NCBI GenBank assembly: GCA_041691315.1
Contig: JBEPUW010000010.1
Location: forward strand, 36,686-100,685
Source: Poindextera sp041691315
Lineage (GTDB): Bacteria; Pseudomonadota; Alphaproteobacteria; Caulobacterales; Caulobacteraceae
DNA: 64,000 nucleotides
Direction of reading: 5' to 3'
Position numbers and translations under genes: made by a program. The notes under the pieces are model-generated. The model did not search any database, was not told where the DNA came from, and worked only from the letters and a program-made list of their open reading frames with translations. This document shows, piece after piece, positions 40,898-49,410 of this stretch. Numbering within the stretch: the stretch's first letter is position 1; the number at the start of each line of letters is the position of its first letter.

Positions 40898-42943
40898 ATG
40901 ACCGAGACCCACACCCCTGACAGTATGGCTGACACCACGCCCGCCGCTCCGGCCATGATCCCCTTCGCCCCCGAGCCGATGGAGACCGTCCAGGTCCGCC
41001 TCGGCGATCTGGGCCTGGCCAAGGAGAACCTGCGCTACAACGAGCCAGCCGACGACGGCGTGCCGCAACTGGCCAACACGATCGAGGCGGCGGGCGTGGT
41101 GATCCCGCCGATCGTGCGCCCAGGCAAGACGTCCGAGCAGAAGTTCATGGCGCTCGACGGTCGCCGGCGCCGCCTCGGCCTGATCCTGCTGCGGGACGCT
41201 GGCAAGATCGATGACGACTACCTCATCGACTGCAAGCTGGCCGTGACCCCGGCCCAGCACGCGGCCGCCATCGTGCTGCCCAACACCGAGCACGCCCCGG
41301 TCCACATCGCCGACGTCATCGTGGCCATTGGCAAGCTTCGGAAGGCGAAGATGGACACCCGCGCCATCTCCGCCGCGCTCGGTTACGCCGAGCTGGAGAT
41401 TCGGCGCCTAGAGGCCCTGTCTGGCGTCCACGCCAAGGTGCTGACCGCTCTGCGGCAAGGCCGGTTGACCCTGAAGCAGGTCCGCTTGTTCGCGCGCCTG
41501 CCCGACAAGAAGCAGCAGGCCGAGATCGCCCAGTCGGCCCTGGACGGCCACTTCCAGGACTATCAGCTGCGCGCGGTGATCGAGCAGGATCGGGTGACGG
41601 TCGAGGACGACCGTTTCACCCTGGTGGGCATGGATCGCTACGTCGCCGCCGGCGGCCGGGTCTCCTCCGACCTCTTCGGCGAATACCCCGACTACCTGCT
41701 GGACCCGCAGATCCTGCAGGCCGCGTGGATCGAGCGTCTTCAGCCCCTCGTGGACCTGTTGGCGTGTGACGAGCTGACGGTCTTCTGCGGCCGCGACGCG
41801 CGCTTCGGGGCGCCGGATGGGTTCGACCGCCTGCCCTATCTCTACACGGGCGATCTCACCGACGCGCAGCGGGCGGCGTTGGAGGCCGCCCGCTATGCGG
41901 TCGCCCAGCAATCCAGCGCGCTTCAGGACCTCGATCCGTGGGCGGACGAAGCCCCGGCGATGTTGGCGCCGCTGATCCAGGCGATGGCCGTCCAGGCGGG
42001 CGCCGGCCTGACCGACAGCCGCATCGCCGCCGTGCTCCTGGCCCCGTCGGACGGCCATGGGGTGGCGGCGACCTTCTACACCGTGCCGCTTCCCAGCGAG
42101 GCGATCGAAGGCGAGGCGGACGAGGGCGACGATGAGGAGATCGAGGTGGTGGGCGGCCGCTATGGCCGCGCCTCCGCCGACATCGATGTCCCCAGGGCCG
42201 ACGTCGATGTGGAGGGGTCGAGCCACGTCTTCCACGAGACCCGCACCGACGTGGCCACGCGCGGTTTGATCCGAGACCTGGCCGACGATCCCAGCGCGGC
42301 CCTAACGGTGTTGGTGGCGCAGCTGTTCAAGCAGGTGGCGCTGCATTCGTCGGGCAGCCTGGAGGAGTCGGCCGCGCAGATCTCGGCGACCGCCTATCGG
42401 CGGGGGACGACCCCGCCGATCGCGAGCCTGGACGGCGAGGTGAAGATCCGCCTCGACGCCCGGAGGACCGCCTACAAGGCCTCGGGCCTGCGCCCGATCG
42501 CCTGGGTCGAGACCCTGCCGCACGGTGAGAAGATGGCGCTGATGGCCGAGCTGGTGGCGATCACGCTGAACCTGCGTGAAGGCCGCTCCACCTCGATCCG
42601 GCACGCCGCCCGGGCCGAGGCCGCCGAGATCAGCGCGCTCTGCGGCGCCGATATCTCGGCCCATTGGACCCCCGACCAGCCCTACCTGGCCGTTCACTCC
42701 AAGAAGCTGCTTACGGGGCTCCTGGAGGAGATGGGCGTCGACGACGACCGGGCCAAGACCCTGAAGAAGGACGACCTGGTCACCTTCGTCGCCGAGGCGG
42801 CGGCCGAGCGGCAGTGGGCGCCGGCGGCGCTGTCGTGGGAGACCCCGATGGCGGCCGAGATCGACGAGTCGGCCGACGCACCGGACTCTGAGGTTGAAAG
42901 CGAGCCCTCCGCTCCCGAGAGCGCCGAGCCCCTCGCGGCCTAG
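40898..42943 (+). CDS. ParB/Srx-domain plasmid protein
   Basis: 681 aa. N-terminal ParB-like nuclease/CTPase domain (NLRYNEPADDGVPQLANTI, GVVIPPIVRPG, MALDGRRRRLGLILL) and an HTH-containing segment (ISAALGYAELEIRRLEALSGVHAKVL, RQGRLTLKQVRLFARLP). A long C-terminal half and an acidic tail follow. Much longer than partition ParB and separate from the par locus at 54-56 kb. Related orphan ParB-like proteins sit with strawberry-notch helicases on plasmids; role unknown, perhaps anti-defence or DNA maintenance. Start could be the first ATG or MADTT 9 residues later. Confidence 0.82.
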   Translation: MTETHTPDSMADTTPAAPAMIPFAPEPMETVQVRLGDLGLAKENLRYNEPADDGVPQLANTIEAAGVVIPPIVRPGKTSEQKFMALDGRRRRLGLILLRDAGKIDDDYLIDCKLAVTPAQHAAAIVLPNTEHAPVHIADVIVAIGKLRKAKMDTRAISAALGYAELEIRRLEALSGVHAKVLTALRQGRLTLKQVRLFARLPDKKQQAEIAQSALDGHFQDYQLRAVIEQDRVTVEDDRFTLVGMDRYVAAGGRVSSDLFGEYPDYLLDPQILQAAWIERLQPLVDLLACDELTVFCGRDARFGAPDGFDRLPYLYTGDLTDAQRAALEAARYAVAQQSSALQDLDPWADEAPAMLAPLIQAMAVQAGAGLTDSRIAAVLLAPSDGHGVAATFYTVPLPSEAIEGEADEGDDEEIEVVGGRYGRASADIDVPRADVDVEGSSHVFHETRTDVATRGLIRDLADDPSAALTVLVAQLFKQVALHSSGSLEESAAQISATAYRRGTTPPIASLDGEVKIRLDARRTAYKASGLRPIAWVETLPHGEKMALMAELVAITLNLREGRSTSIRHAARAEAAEISALCGADISAHWTPDQPYLAVHSKKLLTGLLEEMGVDDDRAKTLKKDDLVTFVAEAAAERQWAPAALSWETPMAAEIDESADAPDSEVESEPSAPESAEPLAA

Positions 42944-42950
42944 GACCCTG

Positions 42951-42979
42951 GAGCCCCTGTCTTCGGGCGGGGGCTCTTT
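42951..42979 (+). terminator. Intrinsic terminator after the ParB-like gene
   Basis: GAGCCCC (42951-42957) pairs with GGGGCTC (42970-42976), loop of 12, followed by TTT. Confidence 0.65.
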
Positions 42980-43041
42980 GTCTGCTGGCGATCAGCCTAC
43001 CCAGTGGGCCGCGCCGCGCTCTGACAAGAGCAAAGGATCGG

Positions 43042-43069
43042 GGGAAGGGAGTGGACGGGCGAGCCCGTC
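43042..43069 (+). repeat. Purine-rich leader motif with hairpin, copy c
   Basis: GGGAAGGGAGTGGACGGGCG; perfect hairpin GACGGGC-GA-GCCCGTC (43054-43069), then a second GC stem, before the methyltransferase-helicase gene. Confidence 0.5.
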
Positions 43070-43117
43070 GGGACTGGAGGGAGGCGCCCTCCGCCGCGGG
43101 TGATCTGGATCCTCGCC

Positions 43118-46100
43118 ATGAACGCCCTGCTTCCGCTCTTCACCACGACCGCCGCCGGCGCCGACCATCACGCCGCCAATGTCCTGGCCGCCGCGCGGGC
43201 CCTGACCCCGCAGCTCAACCGCTCGCGACCGCTCGACAGGCGGCTCGTGGCCAACGTCATGACCACGACCTTCGGGGGATCGGACACCGAGGGCGCGTGG
43301 TTGTGGCGCGACGCCTATGACGCCATCGAGGCGGCCCTGGTGCTGCAGCTGCGGCGGCTGGCGCCGCAGATCGGACGGCTCGAAGACGCGCCGGCCGAGA
43401 TCTGTGCGCTGCTGTCCAACCTCGCCTCCCTGAGCCTGACGCACTCGCGCCGCTCAGAAGAGCAGCTGGCGCTGGACCAATTCTCCACCCCGCCCCAGCT
43501 CGGCGCCCTGGCGGTCCTGGCCGCGCAGGTACGCACCGGCGATCTGGTGCTGGAGCCCTCCGCCGGGACCGGCCTTCTCGCGGTCCTGGCCGAGGCCTGT
43601 GGCGGGGCGGTGTCCCTGAACGAGGTCAGCGCCGCGCGCGCTGCGCTGCTGGAGGGATTGTTCCCGCTGGCCGCCCGCACCCAGCACGACGCCGTGCATC
43701 TGAAGGACCTCCTGCCCGCGTCGGGCGGCTTCCACGTCGCCGTGGTCAATCCGCCGTTCCAGGCGCTGGAGGCCCATCTGCACGCCGCCCTCGACTGCCT
43801 GGCCGAAGGGGGGCGGATGGCGGCCATCGTCCCGGCGCGCCTGTTCGACGACGCGCCGGCGATGCGCAAACTGGCCGAGCGCGGCCGCGTCCACCTGCGG
43901 CTGGCGTTCATGGACCGCGCCTACGCCAAGCATGGCACCTCGGTGAAGACCGGCCTTCTGGTGATCGATCGCGGCGGCGCCGATGGCGCCCTGCCGCCGA
44001 TCGGCGACGCGGACACCCTGGCCGACGCCGCGATCGTGGCGGCGGGGGTCGCGGTTCGGCCGACCGCCCAGCCCCGCCAGTTCCGCAGCCTGAACCACGC
44101 CGCGGTCCTGGTCCCCCGCGCCCGGGCCCTGGCCACGCCCTCCAACCGTCTGGCCTTCATCACCACGGCCGCGCCGCTTGCCTATGAGACCCGCCCCTGG
44201 TCGGGCGAGGGGCACGATGTCGGCCTCTACCAGGCCTATGCGCTGGGCCGCGTGCGTCTGGCGCACAGCGCGCCCCACCCCTCCCCGCTGGTGGAATCCG
44301 GGCCGATGGCCTCGGTCGCGCCCCCGGCGCCCACCTACCGTCCGCTGCTGCCGGCCAAGGTGGTGTCAGACGTCCTGGTCTCGGACGCCCAGCTCGAGAC
44401 GGTGATCTATGCCGGCGAAGCGCACGCCCAGGTCCTGCCGGGGTCGTGGATCCCCGGCGAGGCGGCTCACTTGCTGACCCTGGTGGCGGACGACCACCCG
44501 GGCGCGGTGCGCTTCCGCAAGGGCTTCTTCGTCGGCGACGGCACCGGCTGCGGCAAGGGTCGGGAGATTGCAGGCGTGATCGCCGACAACATCGCCCAGG
44601 GCCGGGAACGGGCCGTGTGGCTGTCGAAGAACGATCCCCTCTTGGAGGACGCCCGGCGCGATTGGGGCGCCATCGGCGGCGCGGCCAGCGACATCACCCC
44701 GCAGTCGGCCTGGAAGCAGGCCGACGCCATCCGGCTCGACCGGGGCATCCTCTACACCACCTACGCCACCTTGCGGCAGCCGGCCCGGGGCGACCGGGCC
44801 TCACGGCTCGACCAGATCGTCGCCTGGCTCGGGGCCGAGTTCGACGGGGTGATCGTCTTCGACGAGGCCCACGCCATGGCCAACGCCGCCGGCGGCGGCA
44901 AGGGCGCGCGGGGGACCAAGAAGGCCTCCCAGCAAGGGCTGGCGGGCCTGGCCCTGCAGAACCGGCTCCCCAACGCCCGCATCCTCTACGTCTCAGCCAC
45001 CGGGGCCACCACGCCCGAGAACCTGGCCTACGCGGCGCGCCTGGGCCTCTGGGGCGGCCCGGAGGCGCCCTTTGTCACCCGCGAAGCCTTCATTGAAGCC
45101 GTCGACGCGGGCGGGGTGGCGGCGATGGAGCTGATCGCGCGCGAGCTGAAGGCCATGGGCCTCTACACGTCGCGAAGCCTGTCGTTCGAGGGGGTGGAGT
45201 ACGAGCCCCTGCAGCATCCGCTCACCCCGGACGACATCGCCATCTGGGACGCCTGGGCCGACGCCTACCAGCTGATCCATCGCAACCTTCGCGCCGCCCT
45301 GGACGCCGTAGGCATCAGCGAGGACGGCAAACCCAAGTCCGGCCAGGCCGCCTCGGCCGTCATGTCCGCCTTCGAAGGCGCCAAGCTGCGCTTCTTCGGC
45401 CACCTCCTAGCCGGGCTGAAGGCCCCCTCCCTCGTGGCCTCGATCCGGAAGGACCTCGCCGGCGGTCGCTCCAGCGTGGTGCAGATCGTCTCGACCAATG
45501 AGGCGGTGATGGAGCGGCGCCTGGCCGAGATCCCGCCCGAGGAGTGGAACAACCTCACCGTCGACCTGACCCCCAAGGATCAGGTGCTCGACTATCTCAT
45601 GGGCGCCTTTCCCACCCACGCCATGGACGCGGTCGAGGACGACGACGGCAACGTCGCCATGGTCCCGGTGACCGACGCCGATGGCCGGCCCGTGGAGAGC
45701 CAGGAGGCCCTGCGGCTGCGGGAGGAGCTGGTAATCCGTCTGGCCTGCCTGCCGGCCGTGCCGGGCGTGCTGGACGCCCTGATCGCGACCCTCGGCAGCG
45801 ACCACGTCGCCGAGATCACCGGACGCTCGCGCCGGGTGATCACCCGGGAAGGCCGGCGCGTGGTGGAACGGCGCAGCGCCTCGGCGGCCAAGGCCGAGAC
45901 CGACGCCTTCATGTCGGCCAAGAAGCGGGTGCTGGTGTTCTCCGACGCCGGCGGCACGGGGCGCAGCTACCACGCCGACCTCGCGGTGCAGAACCAGCAG
46001 CGCCGGGTCCACTATCTGGTGGAGCCCGGCTGGCGGGCCGATGCGGCGATCCAGGGCCTGGGCCGCTCGCACCGCACCAACCAGGCCTGCGCGCCGCTGT

Positions 46101-47377
46101 TCCGACCCGTCACCACGGACATCCACGGCGAGAAACGGTTCACCTCCACCATCGCCCGCCGGCTCGACAGCCTGGGCGCCCTGACCCGGGGTGAGCGACG
46201 GACGGCGGGCAATGGCCTGTTCCGCGCCGAGGACAACCTGGAAAGCCCCTGGGCGCACCGCGCCCTGCAGGCCTTCTACTACGAGCTGGAGCTGGGAACC
46301 GTGGAGGCCATGGACCGCAAGGCCTTCGAGGCCAAGACCGGCCTCAGCCTCACCGATAAGGACGGTCTGCTGAAGGACGCGGACGAGATGCCGCCCATGA
46401 ACACCTTCCTCAATCGGCTGCTGGCGCTGCGCATCGCCGATCAGAACGCCTTGTTCGCGGCCTTCGACAAGATCCTCGCCGCCATCCTGGAGCGGGCCAC
46501 CGCGGCCGGTCAACTCGACCGCGGCATGGAGGACATCGTCGCCGATGACGTGGTGATCCAGGACGAGGAGGTGATCCGCACCGACGCGGTGACCGGGGCC
46601 CAGACGCGCCTGCTGCACTTTCAGGTCCGCACCGAGCGCGAACTGACCCCGGCGGACCAGGCCCTGGACTGGATCGATCCGGAGGCCACGGTCTTTGCGG
46701 TGAATAGCAAGTCCGGCCGCGCCGCCCTGGTGGTCCAAGGCCTGACCACAACGGACGACCTGGACCACATGGTCCCGGCTGTGCGCCTGATCCGCCCGGA
46801 GAAGCGCTCCATCGCCTCGCTGAAGGGGTTTGAGGAATCGGCGTGGGAGCCAACCGATGAAGCCCGCTGGCGGGCGGCATGGGACCAGGAGATCGCCGCC
46901 GCCGACCCCTGGATCACCCGCGAGCTGGTCCTGGTCTCGGGCCTCCTGCTGCCGATCTGGTCGAGCCTCCCCGACAAGGGCGCGGCCGTGCGGCGGCTCA
47001 AGGCGCCCGATGGCCGCCGCTGGCTCGGCCGCCTGATCGATCCGGGCCAGGTCCCAGCCTTAAAGGTCGCGCTCGGTCTCTCCGACGTCGCCAGCGCCTA
47101 TGGTGATCCTGATCGGGTCTCCACCGTGGTGCTGAAGGAAGGATCGGCCATCGGCCTGGCCGGGGGCCTGTGGCTGCGACGCGCCCGGGTGATGGACCGC
47201 TACCGGATGGAGGTGGTGGGGGCAGCGCCGCAGCGTGCGGCGTTCCACGCGCTCGGCTGCTTCACCGAGGTCATCAACTACACGCCCCGGGTGTTCGTCC
47301 CGACCGATCAGCCGGGCGTGGTCGCGGCGGTGCTGGCCAAATGGCCGCCGCAGTCGGTGCTGCCCAAGGCGGCGTGA
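43118..47377 (+). CDS. Methyltransferase-strawberry notch helicase fusion (DarB-like)
   Basis: 1419 aa (ATG 43118; an in-frame GTG at 43100 is weaker). Residues about 140-330: SAM-dependent methyltransferase with motif I LEPSAGTGLLAVLAE and catalytic NPPF, as in N6-adenine enzymes. Residues about 420-1100: SF2-type strawberry-notch helicase with Walker A-like VGDGTGCGKGREIAG, DEAH box VIVFDEAHAM, SDAGGTGRSYHADLAV and the motif VI-like GRSHRTNQA. Phage P1 DarB combines methyltransferase and helicase domains to protect DNA from type I restriction; an anti-restriction role in the recipient is a reasonable inference. Confidence 0.88.
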   Translation: MNALLPLFTTTAAGADHHAANVLAAARALTPQLNRSRPLDRRLVANVMTTTFGGSDTEGAWLWRDAYDAIEAALVLQLRRLAPQIGRLEDAPAEICALLSNLASLSLTHSRRSEEQLALDQFSTPPQLGALAVLAAQVRTGDLVLEPSAGTGLLAVLAEACGGAVSLNEVSAARAALLEGLFPLAARTQHDAVHLKDLLPASGGFHVAVVNPPFQALEAHLHAALDCLAEGGRMAAIVPARLFDDAPAMRKLAERGRVHLRLAFMDRAYAKHGTSVKTGLLVIDRGGADGALPPIGDADTLADAAIVAAGVAVRPTAQPRQFRSLNHAAVLVPRARALATPSNRLAFITTAAPLAYETRPWSGEGHDVGLYQAYALGRVRLAHSAPHPSPLVESGPMASVAPPAPTYRPLLPAKVVSDVLVSDAQLETVIYAGEAHAQVLPGSWIPGEAAHLLTLVADDHPGAVRFRKGFFVGDGTGCGKGREIAGVIADNIAQGRERAVWLSKNDPLLEDARRDWGAIGGAASDITPQSAWKQADAIRLDRGILYTTYATLRQPARGDRASRLDQIVAWLGAEFDGVIVFDEAHAMANAAGGGKGARGTKKASQQGLAGLALQNRLPNARILYVSATGATTPENLAYAARLGLWGGPEAPFVTREAFIEAVDAGGVAAMELIARELKAMGLYTSRSLSFEGVEYEPLQHPLTPDDIAIWDAWADAYQLIHRNLRAALDAVGISEDGKPKSGQAASAVMSAFEGAKLRFFGHLLAGLKAPSLVASIRKDLAGGRSSVVQIVSTNEAVMERRLAEIPPEEWNNLTVDLTPKDQVLDYLMGAFPTHAMDAVEDDDGNVAMVPVTDADGRPVESQEALRLREELVIRLACLPAVPGVLDALIATLGSDHVAEITGRSRRVITREGRRVVERRSASAAKAETDAFMSAKKRVLVFSDAGGTGRSYHADLAVQNQQRRVHYLVEPGWRADAAIQGLGRSHRTNQACAPLFRPVTTDIHGEKRFTSTIARRLDSLGALTRGERRTAGNGLFRAEDNLESPWAHRALQAFYYELELGTVEAMDRKAFEAKTGLSLTDKDGLLKDADEMPPMNTFLNRLLALRIADQNALFAAFDKILAAILERATAAGQLDRGMEDIVADDVVIQDEEVIRTDAVTGAQTRLLHFQVRTERELTPADQALDWIDPEATVFAVNSKSGRAALVVQGLTTTDDLDHMVPAVRLIRPEKRSIASLKGFEESAWEPTDEARWRAAWDQEIAAADPWITRELVLVSGLLLPIWSSLPDKGAAVRRLKAPDGRRWLGRLIDPGQVPALKVALGLSDVASAYGDPDRVSTVVLKEGSAIGLAGGLWLRRARVMDRYRMEVVGAAPQRAAFHALGCFTEVINYTPRVFVPTDQPGVVAAVLAKWPPQSVLPKAA

Positions 47378-47463
47378 GCCTCAGGCCAGCCGCCCCGACC
47401 CCAGGAAGCCGCTGGCATTCTCGCCGGCGGCTTTCGTCGTGCTGGCCGCTGGGGCCGTGAGAG

Positions 47464-47516
47464 GGGGGAGGAAGGGACGGGCCGGGCGAGCCGACCGGTG
47501 AATGGTCCTCGGTCGG
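47464..47516 (+). repeat. Purine-rich leader motif with hairpin, copy d
   Basis: GGGAGGAAGGGACGGGCC then hairpin CCGACCG (47491-47497) / CGGTCGG (47510-47516), 14 bases before the DUF7007 gene. Confidence 0.5.
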
Positions 47517-47530
47517 TGCTGGAGCCGGCC

Positions 47531-47899
47531 ATGTTGTACCCCTTTCCGCCCGCCTGTGGATCCTCCTCCCCCTGGGGACCGATCCAGACCGTCACGCCCC
47601 TTGGACCCGACGCCGTCGCGGTGACCACGGCCTCCCACGGGGGCATCCGCGTCTCGCTGACCGCCTTGGCCCGCATCCCCGAACCCTTGCGGGCGACCGC
47701 CTACAGCGGCGACGGCTGGTTTGAGGAGGATTGCGACTGGGCCATCCCCTACCTGGTGCTTGGGCTCGACACCTTCGAGCGTGACGCCGCCCGGGGGGCG
47801 GAGTGTTGGGCTGCGGCGCGCACCACGCTGTCGCGCTATCATCCGGCCCATGCGCCCCTGGTCGCGGCCCTCCTTTCGGGGGATGGCGGCCATGACTAG
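47531..47899 (+). CDS. DUF7007-type small protein
   Basis: 122 aa. WGPIQTVTPLGPDAVAVTTASHGGIRVS is the conserved core of this plasmid/ICE family; WFEEDCDWAIPYLV follows. Function unknown. The end overlaps the radC-like gene by 8 bases. Confidence 0.75.
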   Translation: MLYPFPPACGSSSPWGPIQTVTPLGPDAVAVTTASHGGIRVSLTALARIPEPLRATAYSGDGWFEEDCDWAIPYLVLGLDTFERDAARGAECWAAARTTLSRYHPAHAPLVAALLSGDGGHD

Positions 47900-48619
47900 C
47901 CGCGCCCAGCCCGATCTTTTCGCCCCGGGGGTGGCGGAGGCGCCGGCCCTGGCCCTAGTCCCCCCTCCCCTGCCGGTCCCATCGGTGTTCGTCGGCGCCT
48001 CGCCGACGTCGACACCCTCGATGAGGCTGAAACCCTGCAGCGGCTGGTGGCGCGATGCCAACCGGGCGTCGAAGATCCAGCCGAGATCACGGAGGCGCTT
48101 CTGGCGCGCTTCGGCGACATCGGCCACGTTCTTGGGGCGCCGCACGCCGAGCTCGCGCAAACCGTAGGCTGGGACATCGCCGCGGAGCTGACCCTGCTGC
48201 ACGCCCTCCTGGTGCGAGCGCTGCAGTACCCGCTGCGCCGGCGCGAGGCGCTGGGGTCCTGGGGAGCGGTGACGACCTATCTGCGGGCTCGCTTGACCGC
48301 TCTGCCCCGCGAGGTGTTCCATGTCCTCTTCCTCGATACGAAGAACCAGCTGATCGCCGATGAGCTTATGGGCGAAGGAACGGTGAACCACGCCCCGGTC
48401 TATCCCCGTGAGGTGGTGCGCCGGGCGTTGGAGCTATCGGCGAGTGCGGTCCTCCTGGTGCACAATCATCCCTCGGGCGACCCGACCCCCTCGGGGGCGG
48501 ACATCGAGGTGACCAAGCAGGTTGTTGCGGCGGCCAAGGCGCTGGGGATTCAGGTCCACGACCACGTCATCGTCGGCGGCGATGTTGTGGTGAGCTTGAA
48601 GCAGCAGGGCCTGATCTAG
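47892..48619 (+). pseudogene. radC: RadC-family JAB domain protein, frameshifted near the N-terminus
   Basis: ATG 47892 (MTSRAQPDLFAPG) reads well to about VPSVFVGA near 47998; the family then continues in another frame from RRLADVDTLDEAETLQRL to the stop at 48619, so one base is missing around 47995-48000. The C-terminal JAB/MPN domain is intact: EVFHVLFLDTKNQLIADE, TVNHAPVYPREVVRRAL and the metal motif HNHPSGDPTPS. If the frameshift is real, translation could restart at GTG 48047 (190 aa, whole JAB domain). Plasmid RadC proteins are common near anti-restriction genes; their activity is unsettled. Confidence 0.8.
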
Positions 48620-48634
48620 CCGGTGCGCCCCAAA

Positions 48635-48674
48635 GGGGGAGGAAGGCCGGGGCCGGGTGCGCTCATCCGAGCGC
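48635..48674 (+). repeat. Purine-rich leader motif with hairpin, copy e
   Basis: GGGGGAGGAAGGCCGGGGCC then hairpin GCGCTC-ATCC-GAGCGC (48659-48674), 18 bases before gcrA. Confidence 0.5.
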
Positions 48675-48692
48675 GTCTGGAGGAGTCCCCCG

Positions 48693-49220
48693 ATGTCCGA
48701 TGCTCAGTGGTCTGACGACCGTGTTACTACCCTCTCCGAGCTCTGGCTGGACGGCCTCAGCGCCAGCCAGATCGCCAAGCAGCTGGGCGGGGTCACCCGC
48801 AACGCCGTGATCGGCAAGGTCCACCGCCTGGGCCTCAGTGGGCGGGCGACGCCCTCGCGCCCAGGTCGGACCGTTCGCACCCCCAGGATCGCACGCCCCG
48901 CGCGGCCCCCTTCCCTGCCCCGCACGCCGCGCCCGCGGATCGTCGAAGCGACGCCTGCACCGCGCCTTGAAGGCCCGGGCCTGGTGGACTGCATGGCGGA
49001 CCTTGGCGCTCACGCCTGCAAGTGGCCGATCGGCGATCCGAAGGCCGAGGGCTTCACCTTCTGCGGCCGCCTGGCGGACGGCGTCTACTGCAGGACCCAC
49101 GACCAGCTGGCGCATCGGCCCGGCAAGGCCAAGCCGCTGCAGGGCGAGGTGGCCGTGCGGCGGTTTCTGAGAGGGTTGGCGGCTTGGTCGTCGCCGCCGA
49201 GGCGTAGCGGCGGTCGGTGA
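48693..49220 (+). CDS. gcrA: GcrA-family cell-cycle regulator homolog
   Basis: 175 aa. N-terminal DNA-binding domain is nearly canonical GcrA: WSDDRVTTLSELWLDGLSASQIAKQLGG then TRNAVIGKVHRLGLSGR. A Pro/Arg linker follows and the C-terminal RNA polymerase sigma-binding-type segment CKWPIGDPKAEGFTFCGR with CRTHDQLAHRPGK. In alphaproteobacteria GcrA activates transcription at promoters methylated at GANTC by CcrM. A plasmid-borne copy next to other establishment genes may tune plasmid genes to the replication cycle (inference). Confidence 0.93.
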   Translation: MSDAQWSDDRVTTLSELWLDGLSASQIAKQLGGVTRNAVIGKVHRLGLSGRATPSRPGRTVRTPRIARPARPPSLPRTPRPRIVEATPAPRLEGPGLVDCMADLGAHACKWPIGDPKAEGFTFCGRLADGVYCRTHDQLAHRPGKAKPLQGEVAVRRFLRGLAAWSSPPRRSGGR

Positions 49221-49292
49221 GGTCGGTGCGGCAGGCCTGAGGGGCCCTGATCGCGCGGGGTGGCTCTCTGGCTCGAGTGACCTCGCCACCCT

Positions 49293-49345
49293 GCGGCGGG
49301 CCCCACAAGGGACGCTGCGCTCTTCGCCCTTGTGGGGCCCGCCGC
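49293..49345 (+). repeat. Perfect 19-bp inverted repeat upstream of the DUF2493 gene
   Basis: Arm GCGGCGGGCCCCACAAGGG (49293-49311) is the exact reverse complement of 49327-49345; loop of 15 bases. It lies 65 bases before the next start and 72 bases after gcrA. No T-run. Confidence 0.7.
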
Positions 49346-49410
49346 CGGTCGGCGCGGAGGCCGGTCACGAGCCGACGAGCTCACCCCACGCCAACCAGGG
49401 ACATTCCCCC

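Noticed and set aside
45407..46768. Minus-strand ORF of 453 codons within the helicase gene
   Set aside because: Antisense shadow of the helicase; no domain or binding site.
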